Assembly: GCA_003415625.1 (NCBI GenBank)
Contig: PYIU01000001.1
Coordinates: 1,860,001 to 1,924,000, forward strand
Reading direction: 5' to 3'
Length of the DNA: 64,000 nt
DNA from: Aquanectria penicillioides
Lineage: Eukaryota > Ascomycota > Sordariomycetes > Hypocreales > Nectriaceae
Below the pieces are notes generated by a model that was given only the letters and a program-made list of their open reading frames with translations, did not search any database and was not told the DNA's origin. Shown one piece after another: positions 47,821 to 60,736 of this stretch; positions within the stretch are counted from its first letter, which is position 1; every line of letters begins with the position of its first letter. Position numbers and translations under genes: made by a program.

Positions 47821-50435
47821 GGAGTTTCACCCATGCTACGCTGAACATGTGCTAGGCTGCAACGCCGACAAGATTGGGACCGAACGAAAGGTGCGGGGTA
47901 GGTGTAAGCCTTTCGACGAGACCATGCATAGACGGTAGCCTTGTAATGCAATAATATTGGATATGCATAATCCACGCTCACGACACTAACTTCTCATTTA
48001 TTGCCATGACTTCATCTGGCTAAAGACTAGGCAACGTTCAGCCCGCATAGACATGCCTCAGGCATGTACGAATGAGATTTGGGGGCCGTTGTGTTGGCAT
48101 ATCCCATATGGCTAATACATCCTATAATCTCAGTTTGGTTAGATCCCTGTATGTGGGCTTTTATGAGGAAATTATGAGCTTCTATACACCATAGATTATC
48201 TCCTAGTAGATATTACGTATTAAACACATCTAAAGTACGTTTATTATGCTGTGGTATGTGGGAAAGGACCTATTTCGTTAGTTGCTCGTCAGTAGCTTAA
48301 TTTGCACTCCAACACTAGCTGCCAGCTACCGTGATTGAGAGGTTTGATGTTGGTACAAGAATATATTTTTCACAGAGAGAATTCTATGTGAAACTGCTTA
48401 GATTGACTACATCAGCTTCGTATATTCGATCAGCTGCGAAAGGAGTACGACCGTATAAGCTCAACCACGCTGGCGAACTTTTATGCGGGGTCGATTATAT
48501 GACGGAGGGGCAACCTGGACATTGATTTGCAAGAATGCTCTAAAAGGATGCTCGATGAGTATCTGAAAATAGTGTCTGAGTCTATACTCGAAACAATACC
48601 TGCTGGGCACCTCATATGTATTCATTATGCTGCCTTGTAGAGATGGAAATAGGAGTACAACCCAACGGGTGTGACACACGTATACAACACAATATGGAGA
48701 TAAATTAATGACTTTTCAAGTTTAGATAGTGGTGTGATTGGAGACAGGGTTGTCATCAAACAATCTATACTCTAGAATGATATATCATTACTTATATGTG
48801 ACGAGAGTCACTCCTCATTAAGACGTAATAGAAGAAGTTGTTCTACGACCATTTGCGTACAAATGAAGTCATAAAGTGCTATTACACTGGTATTTCTGCA
48901 CCATGAGACGAATCTCACGGAAATGGCGTCATGACCTGGGGAGCGTCTTACTACCGTTGAACCCTTGAAGGATGACGCACCCTCAAGACATTACCTTGGG
49001 CGCCACGTTGCGCAGTGAATTCAATATCCAATCAGCCAGCGTTAGACAATCAGCTGCCTTTTTTGATGCACACTCTAGCATGCGGTGCCCATATGAAACT
49101 CCAATCATGATCTTGGCTCTTAACCCCCACTTACCCCTGGCGAGCCACTTATCAGTCTTGAAGGCTGCAGTCCGCCTTGTATCCTCTTCCCACCACTCTC
49201 AGTCCGCTCTTTCCGTCACCTGTAGGTTTAGCTTCAAATTTCGTGGCTCAAATAAAGACTTGGCATCTTGTCAACGTGAGGCGAACGGTCAGCCCGTAGG
49301 CTTCCTCAAGACCACGTCATTCAAATGTCTATGGAGTTTATGAGATCTGGGCTGAAATTTGATGTCAGTGACTCTAGGGGAAGCCTAACTAATGTGACTA
49401 CCCATGGGTGCCCAGAGGTTTTAGATTGGAGGAGAGGGACGATGGGTTCAACCAATGAAGAACGTGACTAATTCCGTTGGCTCATATCCATCGAGATGTT
49501 ACATAGCCTCCACTTCAATTTTTGGTCACCCGACGCTGAGCGGACCACGAGAGGAAGCATAGATTTTGAGGAGAGAACATCTTGTGGAATTCCTTCCACA
49601 GTTGACTCCGTTGAATTTGTTGACTGGGGTGAGGTGCAAGGGTCAAGAAGTTACAGTCTCGTATGTTCCCTAACACTTTACTAGGCCTCAAGTGAAGCCT
49701 GAATACTTCATTGTCTAGGCAGTAAATAGGAGAGTATGCGAGAGCCAAGAGCGACACTGTGTCAGATTTAGTACACATAAAGGATGAAAAGCAAAGATGG
49801 CTATACAGTAAGGCAAGGTAAAGGCAATACAAGAAAACTGCTGAACATGATAAATCAATACATCCTTAACGAAAATAAAAATACACCTATTGTCCATTCA
49901 TTTAATTTGTGTCGTGAATAATTGATCCATCCCCCAACCCGAGAAGTGCCCAGCGTCGAGGAGCATGTGAAACGAGGTCATTTTGATACGACGAGGTTCG
50001 ATATTAGTGGCAATTTAACCAATACCGAAGCTCCAAGTGTGGTTACACAAAATAAATTTACTCGTGCCGTATTGACAATTGCATGAAGCCCGGTCATTCC
50101 CACGTGGCTAAGAGTGCGCTCGACACGATAATAATCCGGCACCATCGAATGTGATATGGCAGCTCATCATGTGGCATGAGACGAGGAAAGATACTCGTGG
50201 AATCTCACGGGACCAACTCCGAGGACTCCGGAGACAGGAACAATATGTCCCATACGCATTAGATGGCACTTTTCAGGGAAAGGGGCCGAGGCTAGCTGTG
50301 ATTTCCCCAAAGGCAATTTGAATTATCAAGACAATATTCCCATTTTCATTCATGATTTCATTTTGAGTAGCGATCCCTATCATACAACAATGTCATTCTT
50401 CCCCCATATCGTAATGCATACAAATGCCTCGGCTC
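47821..50435. other. 2.6-kb gene-poor region
   Basis: Moderately AT-rich DNA with only short scattered frames on both strands and no protein-like text. No RNA gene or repeat unit is recognised. It may contain old degraded sequence. Confidence 0.45.
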
Positions 50436-50807
50436 TTAAGCACCGCCATCTCGCTTAGCATACTCCTCCTCCATAGCCTCCTCATACAGGCGATCGGCCT
50501 CCTTCTCGGCCTCCGTCTTGGGTCGCGTGACCCCGGCGCCCGTATTGGCACCGGCTCCTGTAGCGACTCCCGAGGTGTTGGTGGGCTGCGGCTGCTGGCC
50601 CTGCTGCGGGGTCTGCTCCTTGCTGTCGGAGGAAAAGACGGGACGGCCCATGATTGCAAGCTGCAAGGGATTAATGGGGTTTTCAACCTCGAAGAATCGA
50701 GTCGCACGTTTTGAGAGTTGGGAGGACTTTTTCTTTTGTGCGACGACGTTGCCCTTTGATGTTGCTCGGAAGAAGTGTTGGATGGATGGCCGAGGAATTG
50801 GAGTCAT
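50436..50807 (-). CDS. Small basic-to-acidic protein, unknown
   Basis: The minus-strand ATG at 50807 opens 123 codons without intron. The N-terminal 50 residues are basic with Arg, Lys, Ser and Phe (PRPSIQHFFRATSKGNVVAQ), similar to a mitochondrial presequence. An ordered patch follows (FFEVENPINPLQLAIMGRPV), then a Gln/Thr/Gly linker and an acidic end (LYEEAMEEEYAKR). I recognise no family; the layout suits a small mitochondrial protein. An in-frame upstream ATG at 50861 would add 18 residues. Confidence 0.55.
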   Translation of the reverse strand: MTPIPRPSIQHFFRATSKGNVVAQKKKSSQLSKRATRFFEVENPINPLQLAIMGRPVFSSDSKEQTPQQGQQPQPTNTSGVATGAGANTGAGVTRPKTEAEKEADRLYEEAMEEEYAKRDGGA

Positions 50808-51517
50808 CGCAAGCCGTCTTATACCGCAGTGTGGCGAGTGAGATACGTCACATCCCACCAAGTGTGGCTGAAGCTAGGACGGATCACCTCAAGCCTCTCG
50901 AGGAGGGAACCAACTTGTTGAATTCGGAGATTTCAGGGTAACCCTCCACTGAGTTGGGGAAAAAATTCTCCCAAAGTTCCATTGTAACCCGCGGAATTGA
51001 GAATGCGTGAGGTTGTAGCAACATTACATGCTTGAACTTGACGGTTCATTCTCGACTCTCCCGTCCCACTTACGTCATCGAGCGTAGTGAGATAAGCATA
51101 AGGACCTTGGAGAGCCGATTTACGAACCAAGCATTCATTGCCTGAATATCCATGTCAATACAGTAAGCACGAATTATTACCCTTGCCATGTGCTCGGGTT
51201 AAAGATAACGCACATGTAGATTTGTGACTTGCTTGTATAAATAAGGCGGATTACTACCTGTCGAATTTTCTGCTTCGTACATCCAAACTGGAGCTTGACC
51301 ATTTTGTCAAGCTCGCATATCCAGTTGGCTGACCTCACTGACCAAACTCTGTGGGATAGCCAGCTCACTAAATCCTATCAGCCAAAATATGAACATACAA
51401 AAATACATGGGTATTGTACAATCGATTCCTAACTCCAAACCTGTCGCTCCGTTTCTTTGTTTGGGTGGCTTTCGCCGTATCATCTCCTCCTAGATAGCCA
51501 TACCATGCCATGCAGGC
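50808..51517. other. Intergenic region
   Basis: No coding or RNA feature is seen. Confidence 0.45.
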
Positions 51518-53085
51518 TTAGAACTCCCGACTCTCGCCAATCTCGCACACATCAAAAACGCCCTCCTCCTCAATGCCCTTTCGGCGCAGTGCCTGCTTGA
51601 GCATCTTTGGGGGCTCCAGAACTTCTTCAGTGGTCAGGGCCCATGTACCCCAGTGAATGCCCATGGCGCGCTGACATTTAGTGTCAACAAAAATCTCGAC
51701 CGAGTCGTATGGGTTGGCGTGCATTGGGGAAAATGCAACGCGAGGAGCATAAGCGCCGATGGGAATCAGACCCAGGTCAAATGGACCTCGCAGCTCGCCG
51801 ATTTGTTTGAACTGGGGGCATCGTGGGAGGTTGTCGAACTCCTCGCCATAGTCGTCCTTGTCGGGGGGCATGTATGGTACGCCACGATAGCCAGTATCAC
51901 CGCCAAACCAGACAGACTTTTCCCCAGAGCGGACGCCCCAGGAGCACCAGAGAGTAGTGTCCTTGTCCCACAGGGTTCTGGCTGAAGTGTGCTGAGCAGG
52001 TAGGCACGAAATGCGGGCAGTGATGGAGCGGTCCTTGTCGCCACCTTTCACGGTAACAGTCAAATCAGCGTCCTCCCACCAATCGAGCTCAGTGACATGG
52101 TTGATGCCGCTCTTGCGGAACCAGGTCTCGAGACCGAGGCCAACAAAGAACTGAGCCTCGGGGTGGTACTTTTGGACCTCGAGAATGGAGCCGTGCGACA
52201 GGTGATCGTAGTGGCTGTGGCTGATTACCACGGCGTCAACAATAGGAATATCCTTGATATCGCAGGGTCGGGGAGTGAAGCGCTTGGGACCCATAAAAGT
52301 GAAGGGAGAGCAGCGGTCCTCGAAGACGGGGTCGAATAGAACGCGCAGGCCCGAAGGGTACTCTACATAGTAGCAAGCGTGGCCGAGCCAAGTGGCGCGG
52401 ACCTTGTCCGAAGAGTCACGATCGGGGAGCCACTGGGGCTTGACGACGGGGACGGTGGGAGGGCTGGTGTCGGGCTGCTTGATCTCGCCGGTGATGGTGG
52501 GCCTGTGAGACGGACCATGTCAGCGAGGGGACCATGCGTTAAGTTTCATGATGCGGGTAGAACTCATGATGGGGGGAAATGGGCACAAATTGCGTACCAG
52601 ACGACTCGGCGCAGGATAGTGCCAAAGTTAACACTATGAGACCATGAGGGGTATGGGTTTTTGAAGCCGACAACAGCGCCGCGCTTGACGAGATGGTGAG
52701 GGTTGGCGGCAGCTTCCTCCGGAATGGTGGTACGGCCGGGGATCTTGGAGACAGCTGTGGTGGCGGTAAGGGTGGAAGTGGATGTGGCCGTGACGGGAAC
52801 GGGAGTTTCGACGGGAGCTTTGTCAGTGTCGACGGGAATGTCAACAGATGGCTTGGTTGGGGTTTCAACAGAGATGGGAGTATCGACGGGAGGGGGGGTT
52901 GCAGGAGGAGTAGCGGTGGTGGCGGGAGGGTTGACCGGGGCGATAGCCGGGGCGGCGTCGGAAGATGGTGTTGGGGTAGTCATTGTTCTGATGGGAGCTA
53001 CAGCAGAAGCAGCGGCAGCGGCAGCAGCGGCTTTAGTCGATTGATGCCAGAGTCGACGAGGCGGAAGTTGAAGAAGGCGTGTCAT
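51518..53085 (-). CDS. fmp30: NAPE-hydrolysing phospholipase D-like (FMP30)
   Basis: Minus-strand exons 53085-52598 and 52502-51518, with a 95-nt intron, give 490 residues. The start yields an Arg-rich mitochondrial presequence ([18 protein letters not shown]), followed by a long Ala/Pro/Thr-rich linker to about residue 135. The metallo-beta-lactamase domain then begins ([15 protein letters not shown]). The zinc motif SHSHYDH places His258, His260, Asp262 and His263. Later ligands lie in [16 protein letters not shown] and MGIHWGTW. The enzyme should release N-acylethanolamines from N-acylphosphatidylethanolamine at the mitochondrial inner membrane, like yeast Fmp30. The linker is low-complexity and may vary between strains. 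Confidence 0.92.
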
Positions 53086-53174
53086 ATGGTGGGCAAGGAA
53101 GAAGAAAAGGAAGAGGAGAGAGGAACGGAATCCAGGGGGAGGCTTCGGCCGACCCGATGTCCGTTTAAGGTTTG

Positions 53175-53410
53175 AGGGAGAGGGAGGGAAGGAAGGAGGT
53201 AGGGAGGGAGGGAGGGAAGGGAAGGGAGAGGAAGGGGATGTGGCCGGGGAGGGTTGTCGATACACTGGGAAGAAGCAATGAGACGAAGGTGAGGAGGAGG
53301 AAAGAAAGAAAAGAGGAGAAAGAAAGGAGGGAAGGGGGGAGGGTGTCAGGAGATAAGAAGGAATAAGAAAGGTGAAGTAACGAGAGGTGGAGAGGAAAGG
53401 GCACAAAAAA
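53175..53410. repeat. Polypurine tract
   Basis: About 235 bases of almost pure A/G on the plus strand, interrupted by a mixed patch near 53245-53280. Because the FMP30-like gene is on the minus strand, its leader here is C/T-rich, as in many strong fungal promoters, though this one is unusually long. Confidence 0.75.
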
Positions 53411-53457
53411 GTGAGTTATGGCAGAGGGCGAACTAGGCGGGAGCGGCTAAGGGTCCT

Positions 53458-53481
53458 GGTGGTGGTGGTGGTGGTGGTGGT
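53458..53481. repeat. GGT microsatellite, 8 units
   Basis: Eight perfect GGT copies in the upstream region of the FMP30-like gene. It is likely length-polymorphic. Confidence 0.85.
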
Positions 53482-56464
53482 TGCACCTTGTGGGAAGCGA
53501 AAGCGGCCGAGATGGGATGGCATGGCACAGGTACATCATGGTTTTGTTTCTTGGGACTGGCTCCATGCTCCATGCTGACCAGGCTGTCTACATGTGCAGT
53601 TGCAGAGCGCAGAGCGCCTAGCCACCGATGCACAGCGCTGCTGCGTTGTGCTGAGATCGCATCCGCACTCGCTTTTTTCGCTTTATTTTTCACAAACCCG
53701 AGTGGACCAGCTACGGAGTACCTAACTCCGGAAGGATTGCACGCGCATGCAACACGCAACAACACCACCACTATCCGTAGGTACCAAGCATCAATTCATA
53801 CCGCCCCAGCACGGGCGCGAGAACAAAAGTCCGCAGATGCCCAAATTCCGCACTACACGCAGCCATGTACGGATATGGGGAAGCGAGAGAATGGCATGTC
53901 GAGTGATGCACGGCGACAGGTCTCACCTCTCACATCTCAGCGCCAGGTTGATCAATCAGATGAGACAGCCAAAGAACGAAAAAGGAACAAACTTGTTTTC
54001 TTCCTTGTTTTTGATTCATCGACAGAGCGAGGGAAATCGTGGAAGCGTGGCGCACATGGCGGTTCCATCCCGTGTTGGGTGTCTCTCCAGCGTAGGTAGC
54101 TGACCCATGCAACTCTCTCGAGCTCCGTCTCCGTCCTCCACTGGATCCCGACGACGATGGTGATGATGATGACGATGACGTCCTCTCCATGCAGCAACAG
54201 TGGACAACACCAGCACAACGGCGGTAACTAACACAGCATTTGCACCTGTTGGAGAAACGGCTGCTCCCAAGCTCGAACGATTGCCTTCAAACGGCATAGT
54301 GTTCTACCCGGCGGGCTTCGTCACCACATCCCACCCCTCCTCACTGGCGCCCAGCGGAGTTAATAGCCCGCTAACACCTAGACCCGGCGTCCACGCTGCT
54401 CCAACTCCAAACCCCAGGTCCTCCCCGTCGCCGAGACATCCGCCCACCACCCACATTCACCATGACACCCAAGCACGCCGCCGGTGATAGGACCGTGAGC
54501 GACGTGACGCGCACGGGATTGGGTCAGGTAACTAGGAGGCCATGCACACACGGCGGGATCGGGGCTCCGGCATCTATCCGAGCCCGACGGCTTGAGAACG
54601 AATAATCAATCCTCCGTTTGATCCATATTCAACCCGCACGCGGATGCTAACCCCCCGGTCGGCCCCATGTCTCCTATCTATCTGGTTGGGCCACAAGTCT
54701 TGTTGTTGTTTTTCCCAATTCGCACTTCTCGCATTTGCGGCTCCGATCCCGAGCGACCAATAAGTCAGACAGGCACGACAACGACAGGTCAGGTTTGGCG
54801 CGGGGCCGGCGCAGCTGAGACAAGAAACACGTCGAGAATCACTTGAGAATTCTTCTCCTGCTGTTCCTAGACTGTCTCAGCCAGACACGTCTTTTTTTTT
54901 CTGCGAGGGGAGAAGCAAGAAAGGTGACAGAACAAAAGGAAGGGAAAAAAGAAACGAACAACCAGAGCCCATCATCTATGGCTGGGGCCCCAGGAGGCGT
55001 TCATCCACCCCCTCGACCCGTCACATTAGGAGCCACCCTGATGCCATGCCATGTCTCAAGAAACGGCCGTCTAGCCGTCCAGCTAGAACAAGCCTATCAT
55101 CCGCTGTGGATTGAGGCACGTCTCCTACTCGTCTATGGCCAGGCTGAGATCAGTTGTTGGGCGTGTTAGATTTACACCACCACACTCTGTACATTGTGCT
55201 TAGGTCAAAAGCGCAACTCGAGATACCTATCAGTACTGTCATTGCTCATCCATGCGTCCATCCATTCAACCCCCTCCATGTCCCCAACCCATCCATCTAC
55301 GTAATTGTCCTCCTCGCGTTTTCATCTCGCCCACCAAGGGTCCCTACCAGGTATGAATGCATCCCATTTAATTTCTTGAGCTAGGCTAGCGCACAGGGCA
55401 AACCCCATTGCCCGCAAATCGCGCCAAGGCATGACGCCTCCTGGGCTGCCACGCGAGAGTTCCAGGGCAGCCCAGGCCCGTGTAGACGGGTTCCCTCCCC
55501 GCGGTGTGTTCCAGGGAGGGGAGCTTGATCATGGTCCCAAGGTTTGCCCCATGGCCGCATTTATTTTCCGCCTGTGGCGCCCCGTCGCTTCTGTCGGCTC
55601 CCCGTCACTCAGGCCCCTGGCGTCCACTGTCCGCTCTGGATCCTGTCCCCTCGATAGTTTCGCCTTGGCACCATCCACTGAGCTGGTTTTACTCCTGCCC
55701 CCTGCTCTTGGGGCTTCTGGACCCTTCAACTCCCCCTAGACACCACGCGTGCCCAGCACAACTATGTACTACGTATTAGATACGGCTAAGTAGAGTTAAG
55801 CACACACACTACGGGGGTTCGCAGGAGAGACAGAGACAAGCCGTCCTGAGCCCTGCAATGCAGTGGGGAACCGCCTAATAGACTTTCCACGGGGCGTATC
55901 CGTGCGCGGACGCGAGACTCCTGTGACCAAAACGCAAGAGAAGCAAATGTGCAACCTCTCAATCCGTGTTCTTGTTCTCGAACGCCACCTCCTGGGAGAA
56001 AGAAATTATCGAGGGGCGGGAGAATTGGGGCGAAGCCTCCAATAACGGCTGAAATCCATTTCACATGCGTAGCGAAGTTGCTAAAAGTTACACGGTTGAG
56101 TTTCACCGACATCGAGATCTTGGAGAGGGACGAATAAGCAAGGTATCTTATCTTCTCCTTCATCTCATAGCCAACCTGGGCTACTGGTATCTATCAACCA
56201 CAGAGCATCGTGGTATCTCGTCGTAAAAAGAAATTATTCCCAACGCTCCCCCGCTCCCCCCTCCTCCCCCCAAAAAAAGAAAGCAATAAGCCAGGAACAC
56301 AGGCGGTCTAGACATGGGATAGGGATGTCCGTTTTCATCCAGCCAGCCAACCAGCCAACCAACCGACCAAAGCCCTTTCTACCTTGGAAACGCCTCGACA
56401 AAGAGCCACCGAAAATCAAATGTCGTCAAGTCATTCAGAGTCTCACATCAGAGGTCACTTCACA

Positions 56465-58796
56465 TCACATGTCGACTGGCCGAGTGTCTTCTCCCACTTC
56501 CTCGCTTCCCAGCTCCTTCTCCAGCTCGTCTGCAACAAACCCTTCGTAGTCGTCCAAGTTCTTCTGGACGTGGATCTTGAACTTGATGACGTCGTTTAGC
56601 ATACGATCAATTTCGGTATGCAGCTCCTCACGGAGCGAGTTAGCCCGAAGGACCAGTTGTTCGTACCTAAGACTCTTGTTAGCATGTTCGGCCTCATGTG
56701 TTTTGCATGTCTCAGGGGTGTCATCAGCACACGTACTCAATAGTCGTGTTGATCTCGCGTTGTTCCAGAAGCTGCACAGACTCCGACAGCCCCGCTCGCA
56801 TTCGAGACAGTTCCTTTTCCATCTTTTCGATCTGCGCGTCTGAGGCGAGCTTCTGCGTCGTTGTCACCTCCTTTGTCTTTTCGTATTCTTCCTCGGCGGC
56901 CCGCACACGGTGATTCAGTGCCTCCACTTCGCTTCGCTTATCCTCAATCGCCTCCTTGATGCCATCCAGCAGGTCGTGGTCCTTCATCATGGCCTCCATG
57001 GCTGTGTTGCGTCGTTCCGAGATCTCCTTGCGCAATGACAGGAGCGTAGTTCGGATGTTCCCGCGGAGGTCCAAGTTGAGGATATGCCCGGGCAGGTAGC
57101 CTGTCGTCGCATCTACCAGTAAGCGGTCTGCTGAAGAGGCTCCGGACGAGCCCTTGAAGCCGAGATTGGACGATGTGAAGTCCGAGTTGTCATTGACCAT
57201 AACCTGAAGCTCAAAATCCCGGCCCTTGGCATTGGCCGCTGTTGATGGGATAAGCGCTGTTTGGTACGCAAACGTGTTGTACTGATCAACCATGCGATCG
57301 AGCTCGTCCAGCTTGCGGCTTGCTTCCATCTCCTTCTCGGACACCTTCTTCTTCACCTCTTCCAATCTCTGGGCAGCAGTTTCAATGCCCTTCTGCAGGC
57401 GCTCACGCTCAGCAGTCATGCGGTCGATATCCTGCATGCTAATACCTTGCGCGTCAACTGCCTTCTGCAGGCTGCGACGCTCCTCATTCGCCTCCCTCAG
57501 TTCGTCCATAAGCTTCTCCAGCTCTTCTTGGAGGACAACGGCCCGACTTTCATACTTTTCAGATCGCTGCATAGCTTTGGTGTTGTAATCTTCAAACTTG
57601 ATTTTGTCCTCTTCCATGATTTTGAAGTCATAGTCCAAGGCTGCAGCGCTCGGAGTCGATTCCTCCAGGTCTTCAATCTCCTTGAGCAAACGTGCATTCT
57701 CTGCCTCGAGCATCTCAAGTTCCGATGTATATTTAGAGTTAGATTGTTCAAAGGCCATGGCCATTGCCTGGACATGGGGCGCCAACACGCGCTCGGCGTC
57801 GTCATCAGCGACATCGTCATCCATGGCAAGCCAGTCTCTGTAAGCGCTGCTAAGGAAATCAAAGATGATTCGGTCGCCACTAACATCGGTGCCGTTCTCC
57901 ATGCAGGCCTCGTCATATTTCTGAGTCGCATAGCCGTCGAGCATCTGGGCTAGTTGCATCATCCAATGAAGAAGGCCCAGGAATGTGCTCCAGTTTTGGC
58001 CTCCGACGGCTGCAATCTGACTCTTCGTGATGCTTCGTTCAAAGGGATAGCGCATCTGCTTCAGAATTGGTGGCACTTCCTGATCAATATTTTTTTGGAA
58101 CCTATGACTTGGGTCAATCCGGTGGTAGATCCACTGGAACATGTAGTTGAAGTCTTTTTGCGTCGGAGACTTCATGACGTTCTGGGATAGCGAATGCTTC
58201 ATCTCGAGCTCAAAGTTGTTCTGGACCATATACTCTAGCAAATCCTGGCCAAGTCGGGCTTGGTACGCTCGGTCCTTAAGGGGACGGGGATCTCGCGGGA
58301 CTCCTGCAGCTTGTGGGGTGGTCTGGAAGAAGCTTTGATGGCTCACTGGCGCGGCAGTGGACTGGCGCGGTCGGTATACGCTGCTCCGTCGGTCACCACC
58401 GCCCCCTCCGACATCCATCGATTGACGCGGGGCGCGAGAAGGTGCGGGAGTAAACACACCCTTGGGTTGCTGGAAAGACGAACGCTTGACCGATGAGAGG
58501 CCGAGGTCGGCAAGATTGGTGCCCGATGAAGAGCGTTGAAAGAGGGGCTGATTTGGTCGCGACATGGCGAGGGATTGCCTAGATCCCGACATGGAGCGGA
58601 CATGGCTGCCCGGGTAGTTGCTACCGTTGTTGGATCGCTTCATTGTGGAACCGGGTTGGGGGATGGCGGTGTTTAAGCTGATGCCTCCGAGTGTCTGCAT
58701 CGAGGGTTAGAAAGCTAGGAAGCAGTTGCGCCTAGGAGTAATGAAACCCACCTCCCTGGGTCTGCGGACGCTCCACAGGCCTGTATCCTGGGACAT
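56465..58796 (-). CDS. ndc80: Kinetochore protein NDC80
   Basis: Minus-strand exons 58796-58752, 58694-56737 and 56666-56465, with introns of 57 and 70 nt, give 734 residues. The first tiny exon supplies [15 protein letters not shown], the expected conserved N terminus. A basic Ser-rich tail (about 20-120) precedes the calponin-homology head: [20 protein letters not shown], then [34 protein letters not shown] and [14 protein letters not shown]. Long coiled coils follow to the C terminus, with a break near residue 510-560 (the loop region). It forms the outer-kinetochore complex with NUF2, SPC24 and SPC25 and binds microtubules. It is divergent from PEX14. Confidence 0.97.
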
Positions 58797-59478
58797 GATC
58801 TAGAGTACGTAACAGTTCGCGCCCGCGATGAGATGTTCGCGCACGCTCGGCGGGAGTTTTGTGCAGAGTTGGGCGAATGGTCGTCGATGCGATGATGTTG
58901 CGATGTGCAATGAAGGTGGGATGTGGGAGGCACCACCGGGGACACAAAAGTTGTGTTGCTCGGCGGGAAAGTAAACAAAGGGGTGCGGGAGGCTATGGTT
59001 GGCTGTAATCAAATGGGTGTGGAGACTATGATTGACTGACTGCGTGAAGCCTGGTTTTGAGTGGGGCAATACAGATTGAAGGCAGCAACCGCCTTGGCCT
59101 TCGCTGGTCAATCTCTCCACGAGAGCACGTGACCCGATCTTCATCTTCGGGGGCGGGCGGGGCCTGCTGGTGCTTGCTGCAGCTAGCTTGCCCGGCCGAG
59201 GCTCGCTCCTGCAGCTCGCTTACCTAATGCCGCAGTTGCGAGTCGCAAGCAGTGCAGAATAGGAAAGAGCACCCGCGTCTAATCAGCCTCGGCCCAGATC
59301 GGTCACGCATTCCCCCGGCTCGGGTCCCATTGCCGCCTCCACACCGAGACCTTACCCCAGAACGAGCACATGCGTTTTGCATTTCCAACCGCCACCCCCG
59401 ATCATCGCTTTCGCATCCTCCTCCGTCCTCTGCCAGTTGGTGATGCGGTGAAGCCATATCCGCGGCTTCTAGTCAACC
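58797..59478. promoter_or_regulatory. Divergent intergenic region ndc80 / pex14
   Basis: A 682-bp gap between outward-facing housekeeping genes holds both promoters. No specific element is claimed. Confidence 0.5.
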
Positions 59479-60736
59479 ATGGCGATTCGCGAGGACCTTG
59501 TGGCCTCTGCGGTAAGTTGCTTCCCTCTGCTGCGATTCCTCCCAGCCACCTAGATAACGATGACCAAGAGACTGACCATGACCAGGCGCAATGTTTGTAT
59601 CCCCAGGTCCGACCCCGACTTTGGCACGAGACTAACCCAGCACAGTCCTACAGGACCCGAGCGTCGCTTCCTCCTCCGTCGAGAACCGCATCTCCTTCCT
59701 AAGATCCAAGAACCTCACTCAAGAAGAGATTGACGTCGCCATGTCCCGAGTTGGAGGTGGTGCGCCGCCGCCTCCTCCCGGCGCTCCCTACGCCGTTGCA
59801 CCCCCTCATGGACCTCCTGCTCCTCAGCAATACTACCCGCCTTATCCTCCACAGGCATGGCAGCCGCCACCAGTCCCCTCTAGGAGGGACTGGAGGGACT
59901 GGTTCATCATGGCCACGGTGGTCAGTGGCGTGTCCTACGGCCTCTACTCCCTGGGCAAGGTACGCGCTTACCAATGACGGTTACTGACAATCATATTCTA
60001 ACTCATTTTCATAGCGATACGTGTACCCGCTCGTTGCGCCCCCGACACCAGAAAAGCTAGAGCAGGACAAGAAGTCGATCGAGGAGCAGTTCGACCGCGC
60101 GTTTTCCCTAGTTGAGCAACTCGCGAAGGACACCGAAGATCTGAAGAAGGCCGAGCAAGAGAGGACTGAGAAGCTGGACAACGCGATTACAGAGCTAGAG
60201 ACAGTCATGACCGACCTCAAGGCAGCCAACCGACGACGAGAAGATGACTCTCAACGCATCCGAGATGAAGTGCAGTCCCTCAAGGATGCTATTCCTAAGG
60301 CCCTCGACAACCAGAAGCAGCTCACTGATGACCGACTCAAGGAGATCAACAATGAGTTGACCAGTCTCAAGACTCTCGTGTCTCAGCGAATGACCACCAA
60401 CATCTCAGCTCCCTCTCCTCCGGCTAACTACCTACGGGGCACTAGCAGCGGAAACGTGACCCCAGCTCCCCCGGCTGCCCCGGCCCTTCTACCGCCCCGG
60501 CCATTAACGGAGAGAAGTCCGCCGAGGCCGGCAGCTCCGCCGCTCCCGCTACCACTACCGCCCAACCACCCCGACCTGCAAGCTCCTTCAACCGAGCATC
60601 TACGTCTGGGCTGGGAACATCAACTGGAAAAGCTTCGATTCCCGCATGGCAGATGGCCATGGCCAAGCAGAACGACACTTCGTCAACATTGGCCAACGCT
60701 GAAGAGAAGGATGCCGGTGCTAGCAGCAGCTCTTAA
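59479..60736 (+). CDS. pex14: Peroxisomal docking protein PEX14 (one frame break)
   Basis: Exons are 59479-59511, a 7-nt microexon 59586-59592, 59646-59959 and 60015-60736. The microexon restores VASAAQFLQDPSV, the conserved N-terminal PEX5-binding domain, which continues through ENRISFLRSKNLTQEEIDVA. A Pro-rich stretch with a PPLP-like character and the RRDWRDWFIMATVVSGVSYG membrane segment follow, then RYVYPLVAPPTPEKLEQDKK and a coiled coil. In the last exon the expected C-terminal text (AINGEKSAEAGSSAAP ... ASIPAWQMAMA) lies one base out of frame. The shift falls in the C-rich stretch 60468-60490, where one extra base gives 358 residues. By chance the uncorrected frame also stays open to 60743, so the error is easy to miss. 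Confidence 0.92.

Larger units (their letters stand above)
53086..56464. other. 3.4-kb gene-free region with low-complexity DNA
   Basis: This is the upstream region of the FMP30-like gene and the 3' side of NDC80. It contains the purine tract and GGT repeat listed separately and a short TGATGATGATGA-like patch near 54160. Open frames up to 200 codons are present on both strands but overlap and have biased, domain-free text, so none is annotated. Confidence 0.4.

Noticed and set aside
53488..54103. Overlapping plus-strand frames of 118 and 203 codons
   Set aside because: Two frames overlap on the same strand and others on the opposite strand, with biased composition and no domain.
59586..59596. 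An 11-nt version of the PEX14 microexon (donor GTATCC)
   Set aside because: It requires a different acceptor only four bases past the branch site and inserts extra residues into the conserved docking motif; the 7-nt version gives the exact motif.
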